From Burkholderiales bacterium (GTDB lineage Bacteria > Pseudomonadota > Gammaproteobacteria > Burkholderiales > WYBJ01): a stretch of DNA of 64,000 nucleotides. The stretch is from assembly GCA_020848435.1 (NCBI GenBank), contig JADLAC010000051.1, positions 1 to 64,000 on the forward strand, read 5' to 3'. The translations under genes were made by a program, and so were the position numbers. Positions 38,291-48,092 of this stretch are shown piece after piece; the stretch's first letter is position 1, and each line of letters starts with the position of its first letter. The notes below the pieces were generated by a model that did no database searches, was not told the origin of the DNA, and was given only the letters and a program-made list of their open reading frames with translations.

Positions 38291-41200
38291 ATGCCGGTTG
38301 ACACTGTGAACGGCAAGCGCCTGCGCACGCTGGCCATCGCGCTCGGCGCCTCGCTGGCGCTCTATGCGCTGATCGGTTTTCTCGTCCTGCCGGCGGTGCT
38401 CAAACATCAGCTCGTTCAGTACGTCGAGCAGGACCTGGGGCACAAGCTCGCCATCGGCGACATCCGCATCAATCCCTTCACGCTGACCGCGGCTGCGACC
38501 GAGATCGAGTTGCGCGAGCCCTCGGGCGCCGCGCTGCTCGGCTGCAAGGCGCTGTTCGCCGATTTCGAGGCGCGCAGCGTCTTACGCCGCAGCTTCGCTT
38601 TCAGCGAGATCAGCCTCACCGCGCCGCTCCTGCACGCCGAGTTGCGTCCCGACGGCAGCTCGAATTTCACCGCCCTGTTCGAGCGTTTGCGCAAGCCGCC
38701 GCCACAGCCCGAAAGCGCCTTGCCGCGGCTGGAAGTCGGTCACATCAGCATCAGCGACGCGCGCATCGAGCTGGCGGACTTGCAGGCGGGGGAACATGCG
38801 CGCCTGCGCCTCGCGCCGATCAAGATCGAGCTGACGGCAGTGAGCACGCTGCCGCAACAGCGTTTTCCCTACAAGCTCGCGGCGCGTACCACGGAAGGCG
38901 AGACCATCCAATGGGAAGGCGACGTCGCGCTCGCTCCGTTCTCCACCACCGGCACGCTCGCGCTCCAGGGCTGGAAGGTCGCCACCCTGGCACGACTGCT
39001 CGGGAACCGGGTCGCGCTGCAAGGCGCCGGCGGCGAGCTCGACGTCGCCTTCGGCTACACGGCTGCGTACGCCAAGGGCGAAGCGCGCTTGCGCATCGAC
39101 ACCGGCAAGCTCAGTTTGGCCGACTTCGCGGTCACGCCGCGCGGCGCCGCGATGCCGCTCGCGAATGTGCAGCGCCTGGCCGTCGATTTCGGGCTCGATT
39201 CGACCCAGCGCACCTTGACCCTCACGCGCGTGACGCTCAGCGGCGCGAGCGCCGGGCTCGAAATCGACGCCGCGGGCAAGGGCAACTGGGCGGCGCTGGC
39301 GCTGCGGCCGATGGCTACGGCGCCCACGGCGAGCGCGGCGCCTGTTGCCGCGACGCCTTCCGAGCCAGCGACCGGCGCTGGCGTAGCGCCGCCTGCGGCG
39401 GCCCCGTGGCGGGTGCAGTTGGGCGATCTCGCTGCCAGCGAGATCGCTCTCAAGCTCACTGATCGGCGTGCCGATTCAGCGTTGGACGTCACGCTCGAGC
39501 GAGCGCGCTTGGCGCTGTCGGGCAGCATGGCGCTGGGCGCCGCTGCATTGCAGGGCTCGCTCGCCGACGTTGCGTTTGCGGCCGCCGCGCTGCGCTTGGC
39601 GCGTGCCGACGAACGCGCAACCTTCGAACAGCTTCAGCTCGGCTCGCCGCGCATCGATGTGCAGCTCGGCGCCGCGGCGAGCGAGGTCGCCGCGAGCGCG
39701 CTGAAGATCAGCTCCGCCGCAGCCTCGATCACACAGGGCAGCCGCGCGTTGCGGCACGCGGGAGCATCATTCGGCGCCCATTCGGTCGCGCTGAGCGTGA
39801 ACGCCCAGTCCGCGCCGGTGCGCATCGACATCCAGGCACCGAGCCTCGAATGGACGGGGCTTGCGGCGCACACGCAAACGGCCAAGGCGTTTGCGGCGCT
39901 GGAAAGAGTTCAGGCGAGCGCGAGCGCTATCGTGGTCGCCAACGCGGCCGTGCCCGAGGTGCGTGGCGAAGGGCTGAAGCTCGGCATCGAGTCGCTCGTG
40001 TTGCGCGATCCGGCAAGCGGCACGCCGCTCGCCCGCTTGGCGCGCGTCGAAGCAAGCGGCGGGATGCTCTCCAGCCTCGAGCGCACAGCGAGCCTCGATT
40101 CGCTGCTTCTCATCGGAGGTAACGCAGCGGCATCGATCAGCGGCGACGGCAAGTCGAGCTGGGATGCGTTGCTCGCGCTGTTCGGCCTGCCGGCAGCGGC
40201 GGGTGGAAAACCGAAGACCGCGCCCGCGCCCGTCACGCCGCCGTGGAACGTGGCTGCAAAATCGATCGAGCTGCGCGAGCTCGGCGTCGACTTCAGCGAT
40301 CAACGCCACGAACCGGCGATAAGCATCGTGCTGCAGGACGCAGCCGCGCAGATTCGCAATGCCGGCACAGTGCGTGGCACACCAGCGACAGTGACGCTGC
40401 GCGGCCGGATCAAGGACGGCGGCGAATTCGCGCTGGCGGGCAGCGTCGACCCGCATACCCTTGCCGCGGACTTGAAGGTCAAAGCCGCCGATCTGTCGCT
40501 GTTACCGGCACGGCATCTTCTCGCACAGCACGCGCGGCTGCGCCTGGTCTCCGCGCTCGCCTCCGTGGATGGCCGCTTGCGTTACGGCAAAGCGAAGGAA
40601 GCGGGCGCCGACGTGGTGTTCGAAGGCGAGCTGGGGCTCGCCAAGCTCCTGGTCGAGGAAACCGAGCCGGCCCAACCTTTTCTTTCGGTGGGCTCGCTGC
40701 GAGCCTCGCAAATGAAGCTGACCTTGGAGCCCGACGGGCTGGACATCCCCGACTTGCGCATCGACGCTCTCGCGACCAAGCTCGTGATCGAGGCCGACCA
40801 GAGCATCAACATCGGCAAGGTGCTGCGGCCGAAAGCTGCGGCCGGCCCCCCGCCCGCGCCAGGAACGCCGGCCGATGACGCCGCCGGCGATGGCTTCCCC
40901 ATTTCGCTTGCGCGCATCCGCATCGACAACTCGGTGCTCGAATTCGCCGACTTGAGCCTGCGGCCGCAATTCAGCACCCGCATGCACGAGCTGCAAGGCG
41001 TAATCACCGGCGTTTCGACCTCGCGCGCGACCCGCGCCCGCGTCGAGCTCGAAGCGCGCGTAGACGAATTCGGCTCGGTGCAGATCCAAGGCGCGCTCAA
41101 TCTCTTCAGCCCGCGCTCCTTCACCGATGTGACGCTGGACTTCCGCAACATCGAGATGACGGCCTTGACGCCCTACGCGGCCAAGTTCGCCGGCTATCGC

Positions 41201-42154
41201 ATCGCCTCGGGCAGCCTGTCGATGGACTTGCACTACCGAGTGAAGAACAGCGCGCTGATCGGCGAAAACAAGATCGTCGTCGACAAGCTCGAGCTGGGCG
41301 AGCGCGTCGAAAGCCCGTCCGCGCTCGATCTGCCGCTAGAGTTGGCCATCGCGCTGCTCAAGGACGAAAACGGCCGCATCGATATCGGCCTGCCGGTGAC
41401 GGGCAACCTCGACGATCCGCAGTTCAGCGTCGCCGCGCTGGTGTGGAAAGCGGTCGGCAACCTGCTGACGCGCATCGTCACCGCGCCGTTTCGCGCCCTC
41501 GCCAGCCTGTTCGGCGCCGGCAGCGACGGCGAAAAGCTCGACGCCATCGAGTTCGATCCCGGCATGGACCGCCTGCGGCCGCCGCAACGGCAGAAGCTTC
41601 GCACCGTGGCCGAAGCGCTGCAAAAGCGCCCCCAGCTCGCGCTTGAGGTGAAGCCCGCGTACTCGCCGGCAGCCGATCGGCCCGCGCTGCAGTCGATTGC
41701 GGCCCGCCGCTCGGTGCTCAGCGGCGCCGGCATCAAGCTCGAGCCGGGCGAATCGCCCGGTCCGCTCGATTTCGCCAACGATCGCATCCAGAGGTCGCTC
41801 GAAAGCTTGTTCGCCGAGCGCTTCGGTGCGCCGGCCGCACGCGAGTTGCGCTCGAACCTCGCCAAGCCGCCGCCGGCCGCGCCGGCGGAAGGCGCCAAGC
41901 CGCCTGTGAACCCGGCATTGCTGGCGTCGATCCGGCTGGCGCGGGCGATGTCACAGCAATTGATCGCGGCGCAAGCCGTGACCGACGAGGAGCTGATGGC
42001 CCTGGCGCAACGCCGCGGCGCCGCCATTGCGCAGGAGCTGAGCCAGGCCGGCAAGGTCGATCGCGATCGTTTGTCCACCGCGGCGCCGCACGCCGTCGCC
42101 GCCGACGCCGACGGTCCAGTGCCGTCCGACCTCGACCTCGCGCTCGTCAAGTGA
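38291..42154 (+). CDS. large AsmA-like DUF748 envelope protein
   Basis: A 1287-residue protein with one N-terminal membrane helix (about residues 10-34), then a long, repetitive beta-rich periplasmic region of AsmA/DUF748 type (LPRLEVGHISISDARIELADL; DVTLDFRNIEMTALTPYAAKFAGY), and a C-terminal domain where DAIEFDPGMDRLRPPQRQKL resembles the OmpA-like tail found in DUF748 proteins. AsmA-like proteins bridge the periplasm and are linked to phospholipid transport and outer-membrane integrity. The start could also be the GTG 15 bases later. The next small gene begins six bases after the stop. Confidence 0.85.
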   Translation: MPVDTVNGKRLRTLAIALGASLALYALIGFLVLPAVLKHQLVQYVEQDLGHKLAIGDIRINPFTLTAAATEIELREPSGAALLGCKALFADFEARSVLRRSFAFSEISLTAPLLHAELRPDGSSNFTALFERLRKPPPQPESALPRLEVGHISISDARIELADLQAGEHARLRLAPIKIELTAVSTLPQQRFPYKLAARTTEGETIQWEGDVALAPFSTTGTLALQGWKVATLARLLGNRVALQGAGGELDVAFGYTAAYAKGEARLRIDTGKLSLADFAVTPRGAAMPLANVQRLAVDFGLDSTQRTLTLTRVTLSGASAGLEIDAAGKGNWAALALRPMATAPTASAAPVAATPSEPATGAGVAPPAAAPWRVQLGDLAASEIALKLTDRRADSALDVTLERARLALSGSMALGAAALQGSLADVAFAAAALRLARADERATFEQLQLGSPRIDVQLGAAASEVAASALKISSAAASITQGSRALRHAGASFGAHSVALSVNAQSAPVRIDIQAPSLEWTGLAAHTQTAKAFAALERVQASASAIVVANAAVPEVRGEGLKLGIESLVLRDPASGTPLARLARVEASGGMLSSLERTASLDSLLLIGGNAAASISGDGKSSWDALLALFGLPAAAGGKPKTAPAPVTPPWNVAAKSIELRELGVDFSDQRHEPAISIVLQDAAAQIRNAGTVRGTPATVTLRGRIKDGGEFALAGSVDPHTLAADLKVKAADLSLLPARHLLAQHARLRLVSALASVDGRLRYGKAKEAGADVVFEGELGLAKLLVEETEPAQPFLSVGSLRASQMKLTLEPDGLDIPDLRIDALATKLVIEADQSINIGKVLRPKAAAGPPPAPGTPADDAAGDGFPISLARIRIDNSVLEFADLSLRPQFSTRMHELQGVITGVSTSRATRARVELEARVDEFGSVQIQGALNLFSPRSFTDVTLDFRNIEMTALTPYAAKFAGYRIASGSLSMDLHYRVKNSALIGENKIVVDKLELGERVESPSALDLPLELAIALLKDENGRIDIGLPVTGNLDDPQFSVAALVWKAVGNLLTRIVTAPFRALASLFGAGSDGEKLDAIEFDPGMDRLRPPQRQKLRTVAEALQKRPQLALEVKPAYSPAADRPALQSIAARRSVLSGAGIKLEPGESPGPLDFANDRIQRSLESLFAERFGAPAARELRSNLAKPPPAAPAEGAKPPVNPALLASIRLARAMSQQLIAAQAVTDEELMALAQRRGAAIAQELSQAGKVDRDRLSTAAPHAVAADADGPVPSDLDLALVK

Positions 42155-42160
42155 AACGCC

Positions 42161-42559
42161 ATGTCGCCCGCCGATGGCATCCGCAAGCTCGGCTTCAGGC
42201 GCTGGTACCAGCGCCAGTTGATCGAAGGTCATGCCTGGTTCGTCACCTGCTTTCTGTGCATGATCCTGGCCGCGGCTTGCCTGGAGGATCTCAGCTTGCG
42301 CAGCGGCGGTTGGAAAGCCGTCACGACTCTGGCGCTCATCGCCTGCGCCGGGTTGATCGGGGTGACGGCATTGAAGCGTTACAAGCAGCTGCTGGATCGC
42401 GCGGAGCACATCGCGGAGCATTCCACGTGCGAGCGATGCGCCGAGTACGGCCGGCTGTCGATCTTGAGCGCGGGCGGATCCGACGCCGCGAGTGCGCTGG
42501 CGCCGCCGTGGCTACGGGTGCAATGCCGCAAGTGCGGCCACCAGTGGCTGATCGAATAG
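42161..42559 (+). CDS. small two-helix membrane protein with zinc-ribbon tail
   Basis: A 132-residue protein I do not recognise by name. It has two hydrophobic helices (about residues 25-41 and 52-69) and a C-terminal zinc-ribbon-like set of cysteines, Cys90-x2-Cys93 and Cys122-x2-Cys125. It starts six bases after the DUF748 stop, so the two genes are almost certainly cotranscribed. A role in the envelope alongside the DUF748 protein is inference. Confidence 0.7.
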   Translation: MSPADGIRKLGFRRWYQRQLIEGHAWFVTCFLCMILAAACLEDLSLRSGGWKAVTTLALIACAGLIGVTALKRYKQLLDRAEHIAEHSTCERCAEYGRLSILSAGGSDAASALAPPWLRVQCRKCGHQWLIE

Positions 42560-42578
42560 ACCGGCAACCCGGCAGCGG

Positions 42579-44018
42579 TCAGAAGCGCGAATCGAACCGC
42601 GCCCAGTCCCAGGTCCGGTTCTTTTCGTTCAGGGTCGCACAAAGGATTTGATTGCCGTCGGTGCGCACGTTCACCAGGCCGTAGACGACCCCCGTGACGA
42701 CATACGAACCGGCCATGCGGCGCGTGCCGCCGGCCGCGCGCAGATCCCCCGCATTGACTTCCTTGTAGCCCACGCGGGCGTTGGCGGCGACGAGCGCAGC
42801 CTCGTCGAGCACGCTGCCGGAGAGCGTCAGCGCATCGATGCGGCCGACGCGAAAGCTGCGCGAGATCTCGGTCGAATAGACGAGCGGGGTGCGTAATTCG
42901 TCGCCGTCGACGCTGACGTTGCCCGTGACGGCGCTCGCGCTCACGATGGCCGGACGCGGATGCGCGTGCTGCTCGCTGTCGCCCGAGCTGATGATGGTCG
43001 CGGAGGGTTTCAAGGCGGCGAGGAATTCGTACGACACATCGTCGCTGCCGTGATGACAGCCCTTGGCGACATCCGCCGCGAATTCCAGCCGATTGCCGGT
43101 GTAGGCTGCCAGCAGGCGCTGCTGCGCCTTGCGGTTGAGATCGCCGCTGAGCAGGATTCGAGCGCGGCCGTAATCGAGTCGCAGCACCATGCTGTTGCCA
43201 TTGGTGTTCTCGGCGTCGCCGCCCAGGTCGAACAACCTGCCCTTCTCCGGCTCGACCGGTCCGAGAACGCGCAGCGAAGCCGTGTCCGCTCGCGGCTCGA
43301 ACCCAGGCACGTAGCCGGCACGCTGGCTCAGCCGGCGAACCCCGCAGCCCGCGGCCAGCACACAACGCAGAAAGCTCGCCCATTCGCCTTGCAATTGCGG
43401 GCTGGCATCGGCCTTGAGCGCGTTGCGCAAAGCCGTGCGCCCCTCGAGCAAACGCAGCAAGCGGCCGTCCCGGGCCGGCCCCAAGCCGCGCTTGCCGCCA
43501 TCGTTCCACCACGATACGCCGGCGTGGTAGAACTGCCGCGCTTGCACCGTGCGGGCATCGAGCTCGCTGCGCTGCGCCGCGTCGAGCAGGTCCCACAGCC
43601 CGCCGTAATGGTCGGCATCGCAATGCGAGCTGATCATCGCATCGAGCACGATGGCGTCGCGACCATAGTCCTTGACGAACTTCCAGTCGACGAAATCGGC
43701 CGCGTTCTTGCCGGTCTGCTGCTTGGCCCGGTTGTAGCCGCCATCGATCATGATGTGGCGGTCGTCGGGGAAACGGATCAGGATCCCGTCGCCCTGGCCG
43801 ACGTCGATGAAATAGACTTCCAGCAGCGACGTGTCGCCGGCGGCCTTGGGATCGATGTAGCCCTCCAGGCCGCGCGAGCGCACCCGCCAGCGTGGCGCGC
43901 TACGCTCCAGAACGAACATCCGATCGCCCCAAAGCAGCTCGATCCGGCGCCGGGTGCCGCTCGCCTGCGCATACAGGGGCGCGGTATGCGACGCGACGTA
44001 CTTGATCTCATCGGCCAT
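42579..44018 (-). CDS. ComEC/Rec2-type metallo-beta-lactamase-fold hydrolase with N-terminal SH3-like domain
   Basis: A 479-residue soluble protein. Residues 1-60 look like a bacterial SH3-type domain (ASHTAPLYAQASGTRRRIELLWGDR; WRVRSRGLEGYID). From residue 66 it is a beta-lactamase-fold domain of the ComEC C-terminal type: VGQGDGILI (73-81), metal motif SHCDADH (131-137), GDLNRKAQQ, KGCHHGSDD and HAHPRP. There is no signal peptide and no ComEC channel, so it is a cytoplasmic stand-alone nuclease or phosphodiesterase-like enzyme of unknown substrate. Divergent from the HyuB gene. Confidence 0.82.
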   Translation of the reverse strand: MADEIKYVASHTAPLYAQASGTRRRIELLWGDRMFVLERSAPRWRVRSRGLEGYIDPKAAGDTSLLEVYFIDVGQGDGILIRFPDDRHIMIDGGYNRAKQQTGKNAADFVDWKFVKDYGRDAIVLDAMISSHCDADHYGGLWDLLDAAQRSELDARTVQARQFYHAGVSWWNDGGKRGLGPARDGRLLRLLEGRTALRNALKADASPQLQGEWASFLRCVLAAGCGVRRLSQRAGYVPGFEPRADTASLRVLGPVEPEKGRLFDLGGDAENTNGNSMVLRLDYGRARILLSGDLNRKAQQRLLAAYTGNRLEFAADVAKGCHHGSDDVSYEFLAALKPSATIISSGDSEQHAHPRPAIVSASAVTGNVSVDGDELRTPLVYSTEISRSFRVGRIDALTLSGSVLDEAALVAANARVGYKEVNAGDLRAAGGTRRMAGSYVVTGVVYGLVNVRTDGNQILCATLNEKNRTWDWARFDSRF

Positions 44019-44171
44019 CTGCGCAGCTCCCGAGTGCTCGTTGTCCGCGGCTGGTATGCGCGATGATAGCCCCTGCCCAAGCGCGCGGCCTGGCCGTCAC
44101 GACGGCTGCGCTACAATCGAAGCCCGAGCTGGCGCGTGCCGGCGATAGCGATCCGAACAGGGGTAAGCGGC

Positions 44172-45794
44172 GTGGCAACGAGCGAGCGCTTCGATCCGGT
44201 CATCCTGGAAGTGCTGTGGACGCGTCTGATTTCGATCGTCGACGAGGCGGCGGCGGCGCTGGTGCGCACGTCGTTCTCCACCGTCGTGCGGGAATCGAAC
44301 GACTTCGCCTGCGTATTGACCGATGCGCGCGGTTATTCGCTGGTGCAGGCCACCGATTCGATCCCCTCCTTCATCGGCACCGTACCGCGCACGATCAGGG
44401 AGTTCCTCGCCGAGTACCCGGCCGACACGCTCTGCCCCGGCGACATCATCGCTACCAATGACATCTGGCTCGGCACGGGCCACCTTCCCGACGTCACCGT
44501 GGCCAAGCCGATCTTTCTGGACACCACGCTGGTCGGATTCGCCGGCTCGGTCGCGCACGCGCCCGACATCGGCGGGCGCATACGCTCGGCCGATTCGCGC
44601 GAGGTGTTCGAGGAAGGACTGCAGATTCCGCCGCTCAAGGTGGTGCGCGGGGGCGTTCTCGACGACACCTTCCTGCGCATCCTGAAGAAAAACGTGCGCG
44701 TTCCGGACCAAGTCGTGGGCGATCTCTTCGCCCAGTTCGGCGCGCTCGACTTGATGGAGCGGCAGGTGCTCGCATTGATGCACGAGCATGGCCTGGCGAC
44801 GCTCACCGAGCTCGCGCAGGAAATCCAGGGCCGCTCCGAGCAGGCGATGCGCGCTGCGATCGCCGCCGTCCCGGACGGCAAGTACGCGCAGGAAGTCGTC
44901 ACCGACGGGTTCGATCAACCGATCCGGTTGAAACTCGAGCTCAACGTCTGCGGCGACGAGATCGCGATCGACTTCACCGGCACCGACCCCCAGGTCGCGC
45001 GCGCCATCAATGTCGCCATGTGCTACACCTACGCCTACACCGCCTATGGCGTGAAGGCGGCACTGTGCCCGGAAGTGCCGAACAACGAAGGGGCGTTGCG
45101 CCCGATCCGGATCGTCGCACCCGCAGGTTGCATACTCAATTCGCGTCCGCCCGCGGCCGGTGGCGCGCGCGCCGTCGTCGGGCATTTCCTGCCGATGATG
45201 GTGCTGCTCGCGCTGTCGCGCGCCCTGCCCGAGCGCGTGGTCGCCGGCGTCGGCTCGCCGCTGTGGTGCGTCAATTACGCCGGCACGCGCGCCGATGGCA
45301 AGAGCCTCGCTGGCATGTTCTTCATGAACGGCGGCTACGGTGCCAGCGCGCGCCGCGACGGCTACTCGGTGCTGTCCTGGCCGAGCAATATTTCGTCCAC
45401 GCCGGTAGAGATGGTCGAGCAGTTGGCGCCTTTGAAATTCGTCCACCGCCGCTTGCGCACCGGGACCGGCGGCAGCGGCCGTCATCGCGGCGGCAACGGC
45501 CAGGAGATCCTCATCGAATCGCGCGCGGCCGGGCCGCTGGTGGTTTCGTTTCTCGCCGAGCGCACGCGCCCGGAAGCCGCTGCGCCCGGCATCGCCGGCG
45601 GGGAAGCCGGCGCGCCCGGCGCGGTGCTGATCAACGGCGCCCCGGTCGATCCGAAGCGCCAGCACCTGGTCGAGCCCGGCGATCGGATCGAGCTGCGAAC
45701 TCCGGGCGGCGGCGGCTTCGGTCCGGCAGTCGAGCGACCCGCCGGCGCGATAGCCGACGACACGCTCGACGGCTATGTCGCCCGTCTCGCCTGA
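44172..45794 (+). CDS. hydantoinase B / acetophenone carboxylase-type subunit
   Basis: Large subunit of the HyuA/HyuB superfamily, ATP-dependent enzymes including N-methylhydantoinase, 5-oxoprolinase, and acetone or acetophenone carboxylases. The 540-residue protein has RFDPVILEVLWTRLISIVDEAA at the start, SFSTVVRESNDFACVL, and the glycine-rich GTGGSGRHRGGNGQEI and TPGGGGFG near the end. The GTG at 44172 is preferred; a GTG at 44136 would add 12 residues. The HyuA gene follows after 28 bp. The presence of aromatic-catabolic genes nearby makes a carboxylase role possible, but the ligand is unknown. Confidence 0.88.
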   Translation: MATSERFDPVILEVLWTRLISIVDEAAAALVRTSFSTVVRESNDFACVLTDARGYSLVQATDSIPSFIGTVPRTIREFLAEYPADTLCPGDIIATNDIWLGTGHLPDVTVAKPIFLDTTLVGFAGSVAHAPDIGGRIRSADSREVFEEGLQIPPLKVVRGGVLDDTFLRILKKNVRVPDQVVGDLFAQFGALDLMERQVLALMHEHGLATLTELAQEIQGRSEQAMRAAIAAVPDGKYAQEVVTDGFDQPIRLKLELNVCGDEIAIDFTGTDPQVARAINVAMCYTYAYTAYGVKAALCPEVPNNEGALRPIRIVAPAGCILNSRPPAAGGARAVVGHFLPMMVLLALSRALPERVVAGVGSPLWCVNYAGTRADGKSLAGMFFMNGGYGASARRDGYSVLSWPSNISSTPVEMVEQLAPLKFVHRRLRTGTGGSGRHRGGNGQEILIESRAAGPLVVSFLAERTRPEAAAPGIAGGEAGAPGAVLINGAPVDPKRQHLVEPGDRIELRTPGGGGFGPAVERPAGAIADDTLDGYVARLA

Positions 45795-45822
45795 ACTCGG
45801 ACTTTCAACGCACACGCACACG

Positions 45823-47904
45823 ATGACCCAGGACCTCTCGCTCGGCATAGACATCGGCGGCACCTTCACCGACCTCGTCGCCTACGAACACGACAGCGCC
45901 CGCTTCCATAGCCACAAGGTATTGACCACGCCCGACGATCCCTCCGAGGGCGTCATCGACGGCGTGGAACGGCTGTTCAGCGATGCCCGGCTGGACTACG
46001 CGGCGGTCAAACGCGTCGTGCACGCGACCACGCTGTTCACCAACGCGCTCATCGAGCGCCGCGGGGCGCCGACGGGGCTCATCACGACCGCGGGCTTTCG
46101 CGACACCCTCGAGCTGCGGCGCGAGCACAAGTACGAGTTGTACGACCTGTTCATCGAGCTGCCGCGCCCGCTGATGCAGCGTCGGCTGCGGCTCGAGGTG
46201 GATGAGCGCATGCTCGCCGACGGCACGATCGAAACCCCGCTCGACGAGGCCGGCTTGCTCGCGCGCGCACGCGAGCTGGTCGCGGCGGGCGTCGAATCGG
46301 TCGCAATCGTATTCCTGCACTCGTATGCCAACCCGGCGCACGAACGGCTGGCACGCGCCGCCCTGGCGCGCGAGTTTCCCGCGCTGCACGTATCGATTTC
46401 GAGCGACATATCGGCCCAGATTCGCGAGTACGAGCGCACGTCGACGACGGTCTGCAACGCTTACATCAAGCCGCTGGCCGAACGCTATCTTGACCGGCTC
46501 TCGCACAAGCTCGAGCAGATCGGCATCGGCGCGCCGCTTTTCATGATGCTGTCAAATGGCGGTCTCACCCACGTCGCCGAGGCGAAGCGGGTGCCCATCC
46601 AGCTACTGGAATCGGGTCCGGCGGCGGGGGCTCTCGCCGCCGCATTTTTCGGCCGGCGCTCCGGCGTCCAAGACATGCTGGCGCTGGACATGGGCGGGAC
46701 CACGGCGAAGCTTGCGGTCGTGGAGCACGGCGAACCGCTCATCGCCTATCGATTCGAAGCGAGCCGCGAACAGCGTTTCATGGAAGGCAGCGGCCTGCCG
46801 GTCAACATCTCCACCATCGAGCTGATCGAGATCGGCGCCGGCGGGGGCAGCATCGCAACGGTGAATGCGCTCGGCTTGCTGAAGGTCGGACCGCGCAGCG
46901 CCGGCGCGAACCCCGGTCCCGCGTGCTACCGGCTCGGCGGCAGCGAACCGACCGTGACCGACGCCAACCTCTTGCTCGGCCACTACGATGGCGAGCGCTT
47001 CGCCGGCGGCACGATGGTCCTCAGCACCGAGGACGCGCGCGCCTCGATCGACACACTCGCGCCCGCCACCGGGCTCGATAGCGGCCAGCTGGCGTGGGGC
47101 ATCCACTCGGTCGTGAACGAGTCGATGGCCGCGGCCGCGCGCGTGCACATCGCCGAGCGCGGCCATGACGCCCGCAAGTTCGCGCTGCTCGTCACCGGCG
47201 GCGGCGGACCGGTACACGGCTGCGAGGTCGCGCGCCGCCTGGGAATCCGGCGCCTCATCTGCCCGCCCGCCGCCGGCGTGGCCTCGGCGCTGGGGCTGCT
47301 GGTCGCACCCGCGCGCATCGATCGCAGCCAGACCCTCGCCAAGCGCCTGTCGGAGCTCGATTGGCAGGCGCTGGAAGCCGCCTACCGCGCCTTGGAAGAC
47401 GACGCCGGGCGCGTCGTCACCGCGACCTTGTCGGCCGCTGCCAAGCCGGCCGTACAGCGCCTCGCCGACATGCGTTTCGCCGGCCAGGGCTACGAAGTGG
47501 TGACCGTGTTGCCGCCCGGACCGTACACCCCTGCGAGCGCGGCGCCGCTCCGCGCGGCGTTCGAGAGCGCCTACGAGACGGTATTCGGCCGCCGTCCGCC
47601 GGTCGCCGAGATCGAGCTCATCAACATACGGGTAGCGCTCAGTGCCGCCGCCGGAGGGGGCGAGCTCGCGCTCGGCATCGCGGCCAGCGGCGCCGCAGCG
47701 CGGCCTCGCACGCATCGCGTCGCGCGCTTCGCAACCGAGACCCGGTCGGCGCCCGTCTACGACCGCAACGCCTTGCCGCTCGGGACCCGCCTGAGCGGCC
47801 CGGCCATCATCGAAGAATCCTCCTCGACGCTGCTGGTGCCGCCGCGAGCGACGGCGCGCGTCGATGCTTGCGGCAACATCATCGTCGACCTCGAAACATC
47901 CTGA
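45823..47904 (+). CDS. hydantoinase A / acetophenone carboxylase-type subunit
   Basis: ATP-binding partner of HyuB, 693 residues, with actin-like ATPase motifs GIDIGGTFTDLV at the N-terminus, MLSNGGLTHVAEA and ALDMGGTTAKLAV, then the HyuA C-terminal domain (RFAGQGYEV). The ATG at 45823 is chosen because the conserved GIDIGGT motif begins eight residues later. Together with HyuB it would activate and hydrolyse a lactam-type ring or carboxylate a ketone. A third acetone-carboxylase-type subunit is not present. Confidence 0.9.
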   Translation: MTQDLSLGIDIGGTFTDLVAYEHDSARFHSHKVLTTPDDPSEGVIDGVERLFSDARLDYAAVKRVVHATTLFTNALIERRGAPTGLITTAGFRDTLELRREHKYELYDLFIELPRPLMQRRLRLEVDERMLADGTIETPLDEAGLLARARELVAAGVESVAIVFLHSYANPAHERLARAALAREFPALHVSISSDISAQIREYERTSTTVCNAYIKPLAERYLDRLSHKLEQIGIGAPLFMMLSNGGLTHVAEAKRVPIQLLESGPAAGALAAAFFGRRSGVQDMLALDMGGTTAKLAVVEHGEPLIAYRFEASREQRFMEGSGLPVNISTIELIEIGAGGGSIATVNALGLLKVGPRSAGANPGPACYRLGGSEPTVTDANLLLGHYDGERFAGGTMVLSTEDARASIDTLAPATGLDSGQLAWGIHSVVNESMAAAARVHIAERGHDARKFALLVTGGGGPVHGCEVARRLGIRRLICPPAAGVASALGLLVAPARIDRSQTLAKRLSELDWQALEAAYRALEDDAGRVVTATLSAAAKPAVQRLADMRFAGQGYEVVTVLPPGPYTPASAAPLRAAFESAYETVFGRRPPVAEIELINIRVALSAAAGGGELALGIAASGAAARPRTHRVARFATETRSAPVYDRNALPLGTRLSGPAIIEESSSTLLVPPRATARVDACGNIIVDLETS

Positions 47905-47968
47905 GCGAAGAACTCGCCCCCCCATGCCGCTGTCAGACCGCCGATGGACATGCTATCGGCACATGCCG

Positions 47969-47982
47969 TTGACTTCCGTCAA
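47969..47982. promoter_or_regulatory. FNR/ANR-like inverted repeat
   Basis: TTGAC-TTCC-GTCAA has the arm length and four-base gap of an FNR/ANR box (consensus TTGAT-N4-ATCAA), differing at the inner base of both arms. It is centred about 117 bp upstream of the DksA/TraR-like gene. Weak evidence on its own. Confidence 0.25.
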
Positions 47983-48092
47983 GCTGTTTCAAGCCGTGTG
48001 CACTTAGTGTGTTCCCCATCGGATTCGCGGCATGGTTCGGCGCATGACTCGGCGAGTCCACTCATGCTTGCATTCATTCCGAGGGAGGCGTC

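Noticed and set aside
44043-44061. Further copy of the IclR-type palindrome upstream of the HyuB gene (TTGTCCGC)
   Set aside because: Only the left arm matches; the right arm agrees at two of eight positions.
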